Of a stretch of DNA of 64,000 nt, positions 23,860 through 32,130 are shown in pieces (position 1 is the stretch's first letter; every line of letters begins with the position of its first letter). The notes under the pieces were generated by a model, which worked only from the letters and a program-made list of their open reading frames with translations, was not told the origin of the DNA and ran no database searches. The translations under genes and the position numbers were made by a program. This stretch comes from Pseudomonas turukhanskensis (GTDB lineage Bacteria; Pseudomonadota; Gammaproteobacteria; Pseudomonadales; Pseudomonadaceae), in NCBI RefSeq assembly GCF_027922365.1, contig NZ_BSFN01000016.1, positions 1-64,000 on the forward strand, given 5' to 3'.

Positions 23860-24134
23860 TAGGCGTCAGACCTCTTGGCTCGAAGGCGTGCAACCACCTC
23901 TGCTACGGGCTTGAACTTGCCGGCAGCAAAATCTTGGTTACCTAGCGCGAGAAGTTTCAAAAGCGCTAGGGCTTCCTGGGTTTCCTCATAAGACGCTACA
24001 TCCTGCAGAACCGCCTTGGCCTCACCGTTCTGAGTAATAACCATGGGCTCGCGGGTTTCTGCCAAATTAGTCAGCACCTCTGCGGCGTTTGCCTTGAGAT
24101 AACTAATAGGTTTGACCTGAGATGAGTAGCGCAT
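23859..24134 (-). CDS. Phd/YefM-family antitoxin
   Basis: A 91-residue protein starting at the ATG at 24132-24134 (GGAGCCCTCC upstream). The N-terminal Phd/YefM fold is recognisable in KPISYLKANAAEVLTNLAE, followed by PMVITQNGEAKAVLQDVASYE, the typical beta hairpin and helix. The C-terminal tail (about residues 55-91) would wrap the toxin. Phd proteins also repress their operon. It lies upstream of, and overlaps by one base, the ParE/RelE-type toxin gene, the usual antitoxin-first order. Confidence 0.88.
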   Translation of the reverse strand: MRYSSQVKPISYLKANAAEVLTNLAETREPMVITQNGEAKAVLQDVASYEETQEALALLKLLALGNQDFAAGKFKPVAEVVARLRAKRSDA

Positions 24135-24229
24135 GGAGGGCTCCAGAATGATGTGAGGACCGAATATGGTCTTTTTATGGTTGGGTTGCAAGGGAGTGGT
24201 CCAGGTCCGGGAGAAGGACTGATGGATGG

Positions 24230-24475
24230 CTATTTTTCATTGGGCTGGCTGTGGTCAGGGCTGGTCTGCCCGATCTCAGGTGCAACCTCGCCGCTTACCA
24301 GCCACAACGCGTGTTGCGGAAAGAGCTCTACCAACACATCTATTTCATCCGCGCTAACCCTCACGGCACCCTTGCTCACATTCCTCCAGCGCTCGTAATC
24401 CCCGCCTTGTTCACTGGCTTTCTTAGGGCCGATTGTCTTTAACAGTGCGCGTGCTCTATCAGCGGAGCCTTTCAT
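24230..24475 (-). CDS. Small phage-repressor-like DNA-binding protein, 81 aa
   Basis: The probable start is the ATG at 24473-24475 (MKGSADRARALL), rather than upstream in-frame starts that would run through twin operator sequences. The 81-residue protein is helical and basic at its N-terminus (GPKKASEQGGDYERWRNVSKG), with ADEIDVLVELFPQHALWLVSGE matching the end of the helical DNA-binding domain of lambdoid/Cro-type repressors. It is divergent from the small HTH gene at 24641, and two identical 15-bp operator cores lie just upstream. This is the architecture of a prophage immunity switch. Repressor function is inferred. Confidence 0.65.
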   Translation of the reverse strand: MKGSADRARALLKTIGPKKASEQGGDYERWRNVSKGAVRVSADEIDVLVELFPQHALWLVSGEVAPEIGQTSPDHSQPNEK

Positions 24476-24490
24476 ATAGAAATTTATTCC

Positions 24491-24507
24491 TGAGTAGCAA
24501 TTGCTCA
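24491..24507. promoter_or_regulatory. Operator copy 1 of the phage-like switch
   Basis: TGAGTAGCAATTGCTCA, with palindromic core AGCAATTGCT. An almost identical copy starts exactly 28 bp further on at 24519. Confidence 0.65.
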
Positions 24508-24518
24508 GATTTTGGCTG

Positions 24519-24535
24519 TGAGTAGCAATTGCTCT
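24519..24535. promoter_or_regulatory. Operator copy 2 of the phage-like switch
   Basis: TGAGTAGCAATTGCTCT, same 16 leading bases as copy 1 with a 28-bp (near three-turn) repeat distance. Both lie between the divergent repressor-like and HTH genes. Confidence 0.65.
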
Positions 24536-24640
24536 TGAGTAATAGATGCCCATTTTAAGCGGCAAATGTCGAGCATAGTGGCCCAAACCCAATGCCACCG
24601 GAAGCGCTCGCCCACGAAAACCCGTACAGGAGTAACGAGC

Positions 24641-24889
24641 ATGAATGAAAAAGCGACAGGCCCCGAGTTCGACTATTGCGGCGTCGGCACCTTTGCCGCG
24701 ATGACAGGTATTGCGGTCGAGAAGGTGGCCAACTGGCTTGAAATCGGCATGTTGCCGAGCGTGACGGTGGGCGAATTACGGATGGTGAATCTGGACCGCA
24801 TCCGTCGCGATCTGCTTAAGGGTAAGAGTGGGTTTACCGAAGGGGATTACTCGGACAAAGACCCCCGTGGCAGTTTTCGCTTTAGTTAG
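24641..24889 (+). CDS. Small HTH protein of a phage-like switch, 82 aa
   Basis: An 82-residue protein beginning at MNEKATGPEFD (ATG 24641, CAGGAG upstream). The central part (VGTFAAMTGIAVEKVANWLEIGMLPSV, key residues FAAMTGIAVEKVANWLEIG) looks like a MerR/excisionase-type helix-turn-helix followed by a short basic region (LDRIRRDLLKGK). Divergent orientation to a repressor-like gene resembles the small control genes of Pseudomonas filamentous (Pf-like) phages, for which an excisionase or early regulator would be expected. No coat, replication or integrase genes follow, so it is a remnant or a domesticated pair. Family link is inference. Confidence 0.6.
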   Translation: MNEKATGPEFDYCGVGTFAAMTGIAVEKVANWLEIGMLPSVTVGELRMVNLDRIRRDLLKGKSGFTEGDYSDKDPRGSFRFS

Positions 24890-25346
24890 GGGAGTAGTGC
24901 GAAAACGACAAGATCAGTGGAAGCAGCATTGATCGCTCGTTTAACAGGTTGCAACGCCAGTATCGGGCTTCGGATTCGCTCGCTGCGCCATCAGCGTTTT
25001 TTTACTAGGCGAGTGCGTTGCTTGCCTGTGTCACCGACTCAAGCGGCTCGTGGTCGCTATAGTTGAGTGAAAAATCGTAAAGTTGTACGACGCTGTAGTG
25101 AGCGCTTTGTAGGGTGGCTCATCCATTCGCGCACTTATCGCATTTAGCGCAGCATGTAGGCGCTGTAGCGCGCACGGTGTTCCTTTTTGAGAGTGACCTT
25201 GCGATTAAGCAGGCTTGAACAAGACGATTGTTTAAGGAATACTTTGCGCACGACTCAACCCTTGGCGAGCCGATTAAGTTCAGCTTCAGCCTTGGGTGAA
25301 AAAACCGGCCTAAAGCCGGTTTTTTCGTTTCCAGGGATTAGGAATT
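24890..25346. other. 457-bp gap without a supported gene
   Basis: No ORF with coding character was found on either strand. The stretch is locally less GC-rich than its surroundings, follows the phage-like HTH gene and ends with an intrinsic terminator just before the NYN gene. No attachment-site duplication, tRNA or phage origin could be recognised. Confidence 0.5.
25299..25325. terminator. Bidirectional intrinsic terminator
   Basis: AAAAAACCGGC and GCCGGTTTTTT flank a short loop; U-runs are available on both strands. It sits 22 bp upstream of the NYN gene and probably stops transcription arriving from the phage-like region. Confidence 0.85.
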
Positions 25347-26033
25347 GTGCGAACAGCTTTCTTTGTCGACGGCTACAACCTCTATTACGGTGTGCTTCAT
25401 GGCTCGCCTCATAAATGGCTGGACCTGCCAGCGTTATTAAATTCGGTCCTTGCCATTCAAGATCCGGCAGCCACGCTGTCGTCGGTCAACTATTATTCCG
25501 CACCGGTCATTGCTCGGCTCGCCACGCGCGGGCAGGCATCCAACGATGCACAGAGCCGCTACCTTCGCGCTTTGCAGGCGCGAGGTGTGGCAATCACGTT
25601 GGGTGCGCACCGACTTGCCAAGGGCTTTGCTCCCCGATTTGTAGAAGGGCAACAGGCATCGCGTCTGGACCAGATTGCTATCTGGCAGCTCGATGAGAAG
25701 GAAACAGACGTCAACCTTGCGTTGGGCATGTATCGCGCGGCCAGTCGCTCAGATCAGTTGCAGATTGAGCACATTGTGTTGGTGTCCGGTGATTCGGACC
25801 TTGCCCCAGCGTTGGCTGCAATACGCGCGGATTTTCCCCATATTCGTCTAGGCGTAATTCTTCCTCACCGCGCAAAAGCTGAGCGATTGCAGCGAGAGCC
25901 GCCCGGGTCGCTTAAACAGCACGCCGATTGGCTGCGTCGTTATATTTCAGACGCCGAACTAGCCGCGCATCAACTACCCGTGAAAGTGCCTTTACCCAGC
26001 AAGCCCGCAATCGTAAAACCAGATTACTGGTAG
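25347..26033 (+). CDS. NYN-domain (PIN-like) putative ribonuclease
   Basis: A 228-residue protein starting at GTG 25347 (AGGAATT upstream). The NYN/LabA-type PIN fold is shown by AFFVDGYNLYYGVLHG (metal-binding Asp8), KETDVNLALGMYRAA and VLVSGDSDLAPALAAIR, giving the set of acidic residues that bind metal. Such domains are predicted RNases, and stand-alone copies often sit in defence or mobile islands. The C-terminus (about 190-228) is less conserved and Pro/Lys-rich. It lies alone, after the phage-like remnant and convergent with the GlxA-type regulator gene. RNase activity is inferred from the fold. Confidence 0.88.
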   Translation: MRTAFFVDGYNLYYGVLHGSPHKWLDLPALLNSVLAIQDPAATLSSVNYYSAPVIARLATRGQASNDAQSRYLRALQARGVAITLGAHRLAKGFAPRFVEGQQASRLDQIAIWQLDEKETDVNLALGMYRAASRSDQLQIEHIVLVSGDSDLAPALAAIRADFPHIRLGVILPHRAKAERLQREPPGSLKQHADWLRRYISDAELAAHQLPVKVPLPSKPAIVKPDYW

Positions 26034-26046
26034 CAGTCCCTTTCCT

Positions 26047-27006
26047 TCACCCCACCCGCACTTGAAACCGTTTGCGATACGCCGCCGGCAACAGCCCCAC
26101 GCGCTGCTGAAACAGCCGGCGAAACGAGTTGCTGTCTTCGTACCCGACCTTGTAGGTAATGCTGTCCAGGCTCATGCGCGTGTTTTCCAGCAGGTGCTTA
26201 GCTTTTTCCAGGCGTAGGGTCTGCAGGTAGGTTATGGGCGTGGAGCCGGTGGCTTCCTTGAAGCGGCGTTTGAAGTTGCGCTCGCCAAAGCCGAATTGCC
26301 GGGCCAGTTCGTCGATCAACAGCGGCTCGGCGAAGTGGTCGTCGAGCCAGTTCTGCACCCGCAGAATCTCGCCGTCGCCATGGTTTTTGGGCAGCGACCA
26401 CATCACGTACACCGACTGCTCGCTGCGCACGGCGTCCACCAGCAGGTATTTGCTGCACTGCTGGGCAAGCTCCAGCGAGGCAAACCGGCGGACCAGATGC
26501 AGGAGCAAATCCATGGCCGCACTGGCGCCGCCAGACGTGATAACGCGGTTGTCTTCGCAGAGGATCTGCGCCTCATCGAGCAGCGCCAGCTCGTAGCGCC
26601 GACGGAACAGATCGGCGAAGGCCCAATGGGTAGTGGCGCGAATGCCGTTGAGCAAGCCCGCTTCGGCCAGCACAAATGCCGCCGTGCACATCGAGGCCAG
26701 CACGGCGCCCTGGGCGTGCTGGCGGTTTAACCAAGCGGCGTAGGCAGGGAAGGCGGGCAGGGCTTGTTTTAGCGTGAACAGAAAGCCCGGGATCAGTACC
26801 AGGTCGGTATGGGTAATGGCATCCATGGCGCACTGCACCTGCATGACTTGGCCGGCCTGTGAGCTCACGTCACTGCCGTCCAACGAGGCGACTGTCACTT
26901 CAAAAAACGGGGTGTCGGCAAATTGGTTGGCCGCACTGAGCACTTCCAGCGCCATGTTGGCGCTGGCGGCCGAGCAGTGTTCGGCCAAAAGCAACGTAAC
27001 GTGCAT
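26047..27006 (-). CDS. GlxA-type AraC-family regulator
   Basis: A 319-residue regulator with an N-terminal DJ-1/PfpI (class I glutamine amidotransferase-like) domain (LIPGFLFTL, then LASMCTAAFVLAEAGLLNG with a Cys at the nucleophile-elbow position) and a C-terminal AraC DNA-binding domain with two HTHs (DELARQFGFGERNFKRRFKE and ITYKVGYEDSNSFRRLFQ). GlxA-like regulators often control catabolic genes for glycine betaine, arginine or related amines. It is divergent from the thioesterase gene across 105 bp, which may be its target. Confidence 0.92.
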   Translation of the reverse strand: MHVTLLLAEHCSAASANMALEVLSAANQFADTPFFEVTVASLDGSDVSSQAGQVMQVQCAMDAITHTDLVLIPGFLFTLKQALPAFPAYAAWLNRQHAQGAVLASMCTAAFVLAEAGLLNGIRATTHWAFADLFRRRYELALLDEAQILCEDNRVITSGGASAAMDLLLHLVRRFASLELAQQCSKYLLVDAVRSEQSVYVMWSLPKNHGDGEILRVQNWLDDHFAEPLLIDELARQFGFGERNFKRRFKEATGSTPITYLQTLRLEKAKHLLENTRMSLDSITYKVGYEDSNSFRRLFQQRVGLLPAAYRKRFQVRVG

Positions 27007-27111
27007 AACAGCCCTATTGCGTATTTCGCATGTAAAAAGTCATTTGTGCATCTACTGTAGCGCAATGCCGCGCCCTAAGATGCCCGCCAACTCACACTGA
27101 TTGGCGTACTT

Positions 27112-27651
27112 ATGAATCTCTGGTTTCGACTTGTCCTGATGCTGCTGCGCCGCCCTTGGCGCAAACCGGTAGAGCCGATGGCCACCACAGTCGTGCGCAT
27201 GCGCGTCTGGCCGCTGGACCTGGACCTCAATCGCCATGTCACCAATGGCCGCTACTTCACCCTGGCCGATATCGGTCGCATGGATTACGTGCTGCGAAGT
27301 GGCGCGTTTCGCGTGGCGCTCAAGCACAAAGCCGTGCCGATTGTGGGCGACACCTGGGGCAAGTTCCGCCGGGAGCTGCGTCTGTTCGAGCGCTTTGAAA
27401 TCCACACGCGCATGCTGGGGTGGGATCACAAGTGGAGTTTTATGGAGCACCGTTTCGTCAAAGACGGCCGTGTGCTCGGTGTGGTGGTGATGCGCGGTCT
27501 GTTTCGCTCGCCCAAAGGCGGTGTTGCACCCGGCGAATTTGCCCGGCACCTGGGGTTGGAGGAAGCGTCTGTGGAAATGCCTGGGTGGCTAACCGGCTGG
27601 TCGCAAAGCTGTGACGAGATGAGCGCAGCGCTACGGGCAGAGGAGCGCTAG
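27112..27651 (+). CDS. Hotdog-fold acyl-CoA thioesterase-like protein
   Basis: A 179-residue protein of the 4HBT-like thioesterase superfamily: the segment DLDLNRHVTNGRYFTLADIGRMDY, with the conserved HxxN-type start (RHVTNGRYF), leads the hotdog helix, and GDTWGKFRRELRLFERFEI forms the central sheet. The N-terminus (FRLVLMLLRRPWRKP) is a short hydrophobic-basic segment that may attach it to the membrane. Expected reaction: hydrolysis of acyl-CoA or acyl-ACP thioesters; substrate unknown. It is divergent from the GlxA-type gene and 148 bp upstream of the alcohol dehydrogenase gene. Confidence 0.82.
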   Translation: MNLWFRLVLMLLRRPWRKPVEPMATTVVRMRVWPLDLDLNRHVTNGRYFTLADIGRMDYVLRSGAFRVALKHKAVPIVGDTWGKFRRELRLFERFEIHTRMLGWDHKWSFMEHRFVKDGRVLGVVVMRGLFRSPKGGVAPGEFARHLGLEEASVEMPGWLTGWSQSCDEMSAALRAEER

Positions 27652-27728
27652 CAGATGCTGCCCTCGCTGAGTGGATAACTCGCTAACCGACGCACGGGCG
27701 GCTTTGCCTGGGCGGTGGTCCGATCGGT

Positions 27729-27768
27729 TTGATTTCGATCAATGTCCCAGCAAGTCTGTAGGGACAAT
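27729..27768 (+). promoter_or_regulatory. Anr/FNR box and -10 region upstream of the alcohol dehydrogenase
   Basis: TTGATTTCGATCAA (27729-27742) is a perfect match to the FNR/Anr consensus TTGAT-N4-ATCAA. GACAAT at 27763-27768 fits a -10 hexamer. The box centre would be about 41 bp upstream of the predicted transcription start, the class II activating position. This implies induction at low oxygen. Confidence 0.8.
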
Positions 27769-27799
27769 CTGAAGCACATTTCGCTTTGGAGTCGATGCC

Positions 27800-28873
27800 A
27801 TGCCGCTTATGAAAGCCGCCGTCTTTGTTGAAAAGAACCGCATCATCCTGGCCGATAAACCGATTCCGGATATCGGCCCCCTCGACGCCCTGATCCGTAT
27901 TACCACCACCACGCTGTGCGGCACCGATGTGCATATTTTGCGTGGCGAATACCCAGTCGAAAAAGGCCTGACCATTGGCCATGAGCCGGTGGGTGTCATC
28001 GAGAAACTCGGCTCGCAGGTCAAAGGGTTTAGCGAGGGCCAGCGAGTGATTGCCGGCGCAATCACCCCCAGTGGCCACAGCTTTGCCTGCCTCTGCGGAT
28101 GTGCCTCGCAGGACGGCCCCGACACCCCGCACGGCTTTCGCGCCACCGGCGGCTGGAAGTTCGGCAACCTGATCGACGGCAGCCAGGCCGAGTACCTGCG
28201 GGTGCCGGATGCCATGGCCAATCTCTGTGCCATTCCTGACCACCTGAGCGACGAGCAGGTGCTGATGTGCCCGGACATCATGTCTACCGGCTTTAGCGGC
28301 GCCGAGCGCGGTGACGTAAAAATAGGCGACACCGTGGTGGTGTTTGCCCTCGGCCCTATTGGCCTGTGCGCCGTGGCCGGTGCGCGACTCAAGGGCGCTA
28401 CCTCCATTATTGGCGTCGACACGGTGCCGGCGCGTATGAACGTTGCTCGCAGCATGGGCGCGACCCATGTGGTGGACTTCAAGCAAGTTGATGTCGTGGC
28501 GCACATCATGGCCATCACCGGCGGGCGTGGTGCTGATGTGGCCATTGAAGCGCTAGGCACCCAGGCCACTTTCGAGTGGGCTCTGCGGGTGTTGCGCCCC
28601 GGTGGCACGCTGTCGAGTCTGGGCGTTTACTCCAGCGATCTGACCATCCCGGTCACCGCCTTCGCTGCCGGCCTGGGTGACTACAGCATCGTTAGCACCC
28701 TGTGCCCTGGCGGCAAGGAACGCATGCGCCGGCTAATGGAAGTGGTGTCCAGCGGCAGCGTAGATCTTAAGCCGCTGGTGACCCATCGCTTCAAGCTGGA
28801 CGATATCGAAGCTGCCTATGAGTTGTTCGCACACCAGCGCGACGGCGTGTTGAAAGTGGCGATTACCCCCTGA
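27800..28873 (+). CDS. Zinc-dependent secondary-type alcohol dehydrogenase
   Basis: A 357-residue medium-chain dehydrogenase. Catalytic zinc ligands are Cys40 (TTLCGTD), His61-Glu62 (TIGHEP) and Asp159 (MCPDIMSTG). The use of Asp instead of Cys at the third ligand, and the stretches WKFGNLIDG and LCPGGKERMRRLM, place it with the tetrameric isopropanol/TbADH-type dehydrogenases. The Rossmann motif is VFALGPIGLCAV; a following Asp (GVD) suggests NAD(H) preference. The structural-zinc cysteine cluster is atypical (CLCGCASQ). It is preceded by an Anr box, so it may act in fermentative or low-oxygen redox balancing, interconverting alcohols and ketones or aldehydes. Confidence 0.92.
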   Translation: MPLMKAAVFVEKNRIILADKPIPDIGPLDALIRITTTTLCGTDVHILRGEYPVEKGLTIGHEPVGVIEKLGSQVKGFSEGQRVIAGAITPSGHSFACLCGCASQDGPDTPHGFRATGGWKFGNLIDGSQAEYLRVPDAMANLCAIPDHLSDEQVLMCPDIMSTGFSGAERGDVKIGDTVVVFALGPIGLCAVAGARLKGATSIIGVDTVPARMNVARSMGATHVVDFKQVDVVAHIMAITGGRGADVAIEALGTQATFEWALRVLRPGGTLSSLGVYSSDLTIPVTAFAAGLGDYSIVSTLCPGGKERMRRLMEVVSSGSVDLKPLVTHRFKLDDIEAAYELFAHQRDGVLKVAITP

Positions 28874-28911
28874 GCCGGAGGCCAGCGAGGTTTGACTTCG
28901 ATTGGCCAAAA

Positions 28912-29733
28912 TCAGCGGGGGCGAGCAGGCATCAACCGCTCGATAACAGACCAGTAGCTCACTGGTAGCAGGCGCTCGATAAGGGAGAGCACCAGCGCGT
29001 CAGTGCCGACAATCACGCGCCCCTTATCACCTTCGATGCCGCGCACAATAATCTGCGCGGCCTTTGCCGGCGGCATCCGCAGAATCTTGTTGGCCGCTTT
29101 TTTCTGCCGTGCCAGTTCCGCCGGGTCAATGCCCTCGGGCGCCCGCGCATTGGTGGCGATGGACGTGGCAATGCCGCCCGGATGCACAACGGTTACCCCG
29201 ATCGGCGTATTGGCCAGCTCGTGGCGCAAGCTGTTGGAAAAACCTCGCACGGCAAACTTGCTCGCGCTGTAGGCCGCTTGGCCGGGTGGCGATACCAGGC
29301 CGAACAGGCTGGAGATATTGACGATGCGGCAAGGAGCACGGTTGCCGCGCAGAATCGGCAGGAAGGCGCGGGTGCTGTCTACCACGGCCCGGAAGTTGAT
29401 GTTTATGACCCAGTCGAAAACCTCTTCGGTCACCTGCTCGAATGTGCCCCCGGCGGCTACGCCCGCATTGTTGATAAGCAGGTGCACGGTCGCATGTTCT
29501 TTCAACACCTCGCTGGGCAAATCACGGATGGCCTGACGGTCCACCAGATCGACGACATGGATACTGAATGTGCGGCCACGCTGTGGAAGCTGGGCCAGGG
29601 TCTGGCGCAGGCCTGCTTCATCGCGGTCGACCAGTGCCAAGTGGCAACCACGCTCCGCCAGCACGATGGCCAGGGCTCTGCCGATACCGCTTGCCGCGCC
29701 GGTGAGCACGGCAACCTGATTGTCGATGTTCAT
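28912..29733 (-). CDS. Short-chain dehydrogenase/reductase
   Basis: A 273-residue classical SDR: cofactor motif TGAASGIG at residues 11-18, NNAG (about 90), catalytic Ser in NISSLFG and YSASK (Tyr/Lys). A C-terminal extension of about 50 residues includes a hydrophobic stretch (ALVLSLIERLLPVSYW) possibly associating with membrane. It is the last gene of a three-gene operon; its ATG overlaps the upstream hydrolase stop by 4 bp. Next to a Baeyer-Villiger monooxygenase and an esterase it probably oxidises an alcohol to a ketone or processes the released alcohol. Substrate unknown. Confidence 0.92.
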   Translation of the reverse strand: MNIDNQVAVLTGAASGIGRALAIVLAERGCHLALVDRDEAGLRQTLAQLPQRGRTFSIHVVDLVDRQAIRDLPSEVLKEHATVHLLINNAGVAAGGTFEQVTEEVFDWVININFRAVVDSTRAFLPILRGNRAPCRIVNISSLFGLVSPPGQAAYSASKFAVRGFSNSLRHELANTPIGVTVVHPGGIATSIATNARAPEGIDPAELARQKKAANKILRMPPAKAAQIIVRGIEGDKGRVIVGTDALVLSLIERLLPVSYWSVIERLMPARPR

Positions 29734-30635
29734 TGTTGTTGTCCGATGTGGTGAAGGATCAGCGCCGCCAGGCGCTGCGCTTGAGGGGCATTGATCTCGT
29801 GGCGCATGCCGGCAATCACTTCATGCCTGGCATTAGGTATTACCTGCGCAGTGGCCACGCCGCCACTGGGGTGGACCATTCGATCCTGATCACCGTGCAC
29901 GACCAGGCAGGGCACCTGAATGCTGCGCAGATGTGGCGTGCGGTCACCGGACTTGAGAATGGCACCGATCTGGCGAAACAGCGCACGCGCATCGGCCCGC
30001 TCGCCGTTGCGCAGCCAAGCCTGGCTGGCGTAGTTCTCCCAGAGCGCTTGCGCACCGGGGGCTGTGCCCTCGCCGATGTGGGTCATGGTGCTGCGGTAGC
30101 TTTCTACCGCTTGCGCCTGGTTGCGCGGCGCCTTGGCCCGCGCCATGCGCCAGAGCGTTGAGAGTGCCGGTTGGCCGACTTTGCGATGACCGGTGGTTGA
30201 GAATATGGAAACCAGCGACGCTGCCTTTTGCGGGTGCCGATAGGCCAGGGTCTGAGCAATCATCCCGCCCATGGACATGCCCACCAGGTGCGCCTGGCCG
30301 ATGCCCAGGTGATCGAGCAGCAGGGCAGTGTCGTCCGCCATGTCCTCCAGGCTGTAGCTGCCTGCCGGCGCCTTGCCGGTGAGCTGTTGCCATTTGCTCG
30401 GGTGTGGGGTCGCTGCGCGCGCGGAGCGGCCGGCGTCGCGGTTATCGAAGCAAACCACTCGATAACCCGCTGTCACCAGTTGCTCGATCAGTACCGCCGG
30501 CCAATACACCATCTGCACGCCCAGGCCGGCGATCAGCAGTACTACCGGCGCTGATTCATCGCCATGGCTGGCGTAACAAAGACGCAGCCCATTGGGCAGG
30601 GTGGCGAACTGCTCGATGTGGGTAGCCAGGCTCAT
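29730..30635 (-). CDS. Alpha/beta hydrolase (esterase of the BVMO operon)
   Basis: A 301-residue alpha/beta-fold hydrolase with nucleophile elbow GMSMGG, catalytic Asp in VVHGDQDRMV and catalytic His in GMRHEIN near the C-terminus. The oxyanion-hole region is LLIAGLGVQMVYW. The ATG at 30633-30635 overlaps the monooxygenase stop by 4 bp; longer upstream extension lies within the monooxygenase gene and is rejected. In context it most likely hydrolyses the ester or lactone made by the Baeyer-Villiger monooxygenase. Confidence 0.92.
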   Translation of the reverse strand: MSLATHIEQFATLPNGLRLCYASHGDESAPVVLLIAGLGVQMVYWPAVLIEQLVTAGYRVVCFDNRDAGRSARAATPHPSKWQQLTGKAPAGSYSLEDMADDTALLLDHLGIGQAHLVGMSMGGMIAQTLAYRHPQKAASLVSIFSTTGHRKVGQPALSTLWRMARAKAPRNQAQAVESYRSTMTHIGEGTAPGAQALWENYASQAWLRNGERADARALFRQIGAILKSGDRTPHLRSIQVPCLVVHGDQDRMVHPSGGVATAQVIPNARHEVIAGMRHEINAPQAQRLAALILHHIGQQQ

Positions 30636-32113
30636 GGGTTCACCGCCTTGGCTTGGAACTGCAAGGCCGGATGATCGACCTCGCCGTTGCGCAGTATTTT
30701 CACGTCGGCCGCGTAGTTCCACGACATGGTCCACGGGTAGGCCTTGCCTTGCCGTGGCAGCTCGGACACCGACCGTTGCACATACCCGGCGCCGAAGTTC
30801 AGCAGCGGTTCGGTTTCCATCGTCGGGTCGGCTTTGGGCGTGCACACCGCATACCCGCGTTCGTCCATGTAGCTGAGCAAGCGCGTGAAGTGCTCGCAGA
30901 GCAGCCCGATTTTCAGCGTCCAGGAGGAGGAGGTGTAACCGACGGCGATGGCGAAGTTCGGCACGTCGCTCAGCAGCATGCCCTTGTAGGTCACGCGCTC
31001 GCTCAGGCGCACCTCCTGGCCATCGATTTTTGGCCGTATACCGCCTAACGGCAGCAGATTCAGCCCGGTCGCGGTAATAACCAGATCGGCCTCGATATGC
31101 TCGCCGCAGCGCAGTTGAATACCGCTGGCCGTGAAACGCTCGATCTGGTCGGTGATGATTGAGGCCTTGCCGTTTCCCAGCACCTGAAACAGATCACCAC
31201 CCGGCACCGCACACATTCTCTGCTCCCACGGGTTGTAGGGCGGGTTGAAGTGCACGTCCACGGGGTAATTGGCCGGCAGCATTTTCGTGTTCATCTTGCG
31301 GATCAGCCGGCGGGCGGCATTGGGGTAGCGCTGGCAGAACGAGAACACCCACCGCTGCTTGGCGATGTTGAAACGACGTGCCATGGAATGGGCGATCTTG
31401 TCGCCCAGCAACGGGCGTATCCGCCGGGCGATAGGGTCTTTCGAGGGCACCGGCAACACATAGGTTGGGGTGCGCTGCAGCATGGTGACATGCGCCGCTT
31501 TGTCGGTCATGGCCGGCACCAGGGTGACAGCCGTAGCGCCGCTGCCGATCACCACCACGCGTTTGCCGCTGTAGTCGAGATTTTCCGGCCAGTGTTGCGG
31601 GTGCACGACCTGCCCCTGGAACAACGCCAGGTCGGGGAAATCCGGGGTAAAGCCTTGGTCGTAGCGGTAGTACCCGGCAGCGTTGAACAACCAGCGCGCT
31701 TCGATACTCAGCTCTTGGCCGGTGACCTCCTCGCGCAGAGTGACCTCCCAGCATTGCCGGGCTGTCAGCCAGTTGGTATCTACCACGCGGTGCTGAAAGC
31801 GGATCTTCTGTTCGATGCCATTCTCACGGGCTGTTTCGGCAATGTAGGCCTTGATGGACGGGCCATCTGCGATGGCTTTCTCACCCACCCAGGGTTTGAA
31901 GTCATAGCCAAAGGTATACAGGTCGGAGTCGGAGCGAATGCCCGGGTACTTGAACAGGTCCCAGGTGCCGCCCAGATCGGCTCGCGCTTCAATGATGGTG
32001 TACGTCAGGGTAGGGCAGCGCTTGTGCAGGTGGTACGCGGCGCCAATGCCCGAAACACCTGCACCGATTATCAGGACATCAACAGGGGTAAGGCTCTGGC
32101 GTTCGCGGGTCAT
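30632..32113 (-). CDS. Baeyer-Villiger flavin monooxygenase
   Basis: A 493-residue class B flavoprotein monooxygenase. The N-terminal FAD Rossmann motif is GAGVSGIGAA (about 17-26), the second (NADPH) motif is GSGATAVTL (about 190-198), and between them lies the BVMO fingerprint FQGQVVHPQHWP (165-176), matching FxGxxxHxxxW(P/D) exactly. Of known types it resembles EthA/AlmA-like enzymes. It inserts oxygen next to a carbonyl, turning a ketone into an ester. It is the first gene of an operon with an esterase and an SDR (4-bp overlaps), under a divergent TetR regulator. The natural substrate is unknown; long-chain or alicyclic ketones are possible. Confidence 0.94.
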   Translation of the reverse strand: MTRERQSLTPVDVLIIGAGVSGIGAAYHLHKRCPTLTYTIIEARADLGGTWDLFKYPGIRSDSDLYTFGYDFKPWVGEKAIADGPSIKAYIAETARENGIEQKIRFQHRVVDTNWLTARQCWEVTLREEVTGQELSIEARWLFNAAGYYRYDQGFTPDFPDLALFQGQVVHPQHWPENLDYSGKRVVVIGSGATAVTLVPAMTDKAAHVTMLQRTPTYVLPVPSKDPIARRIRPLLGDKIAHSMARRFNIAKQRWVFSFCQRYPNAARRLIRKMNTKMLPANYPVDVHFNPPYNPWEQRMCAVPGGDLFQVLGNGKASIITDQIERFTASGIQLRCGEHIEADLVITATGLNLLPLGGIRPKIDGQEVRLSERVTYKGMLLSDVPNFAIAVGYTSSSWTLKIGLLCEHFTRLLSYMDERGYAVCTPKADPTMETEPLLNFGAGYVQRSVSELPRQGKAYPWTMSWNYAADVKILRNGEVDHPALQFQAKAVNP

Positions 32114-32130
32114 CGGTTTTTTCTCTTATT

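Noticed and set aside
24890..25346. tRNA or attachment site in the gap after the phage-like genes
   Set aside because: No cloverleaf, CCA end or duplicated sequence could be identified by eye.
28887..28905. Second Anr-like site after the alcohol dehydrogenase (TTTGACTTCGATTGG)
   Set aside because: Both half-sites deviate from TTGAT/ATCAA and it lies between two convergent genes, so no promoter is expected.
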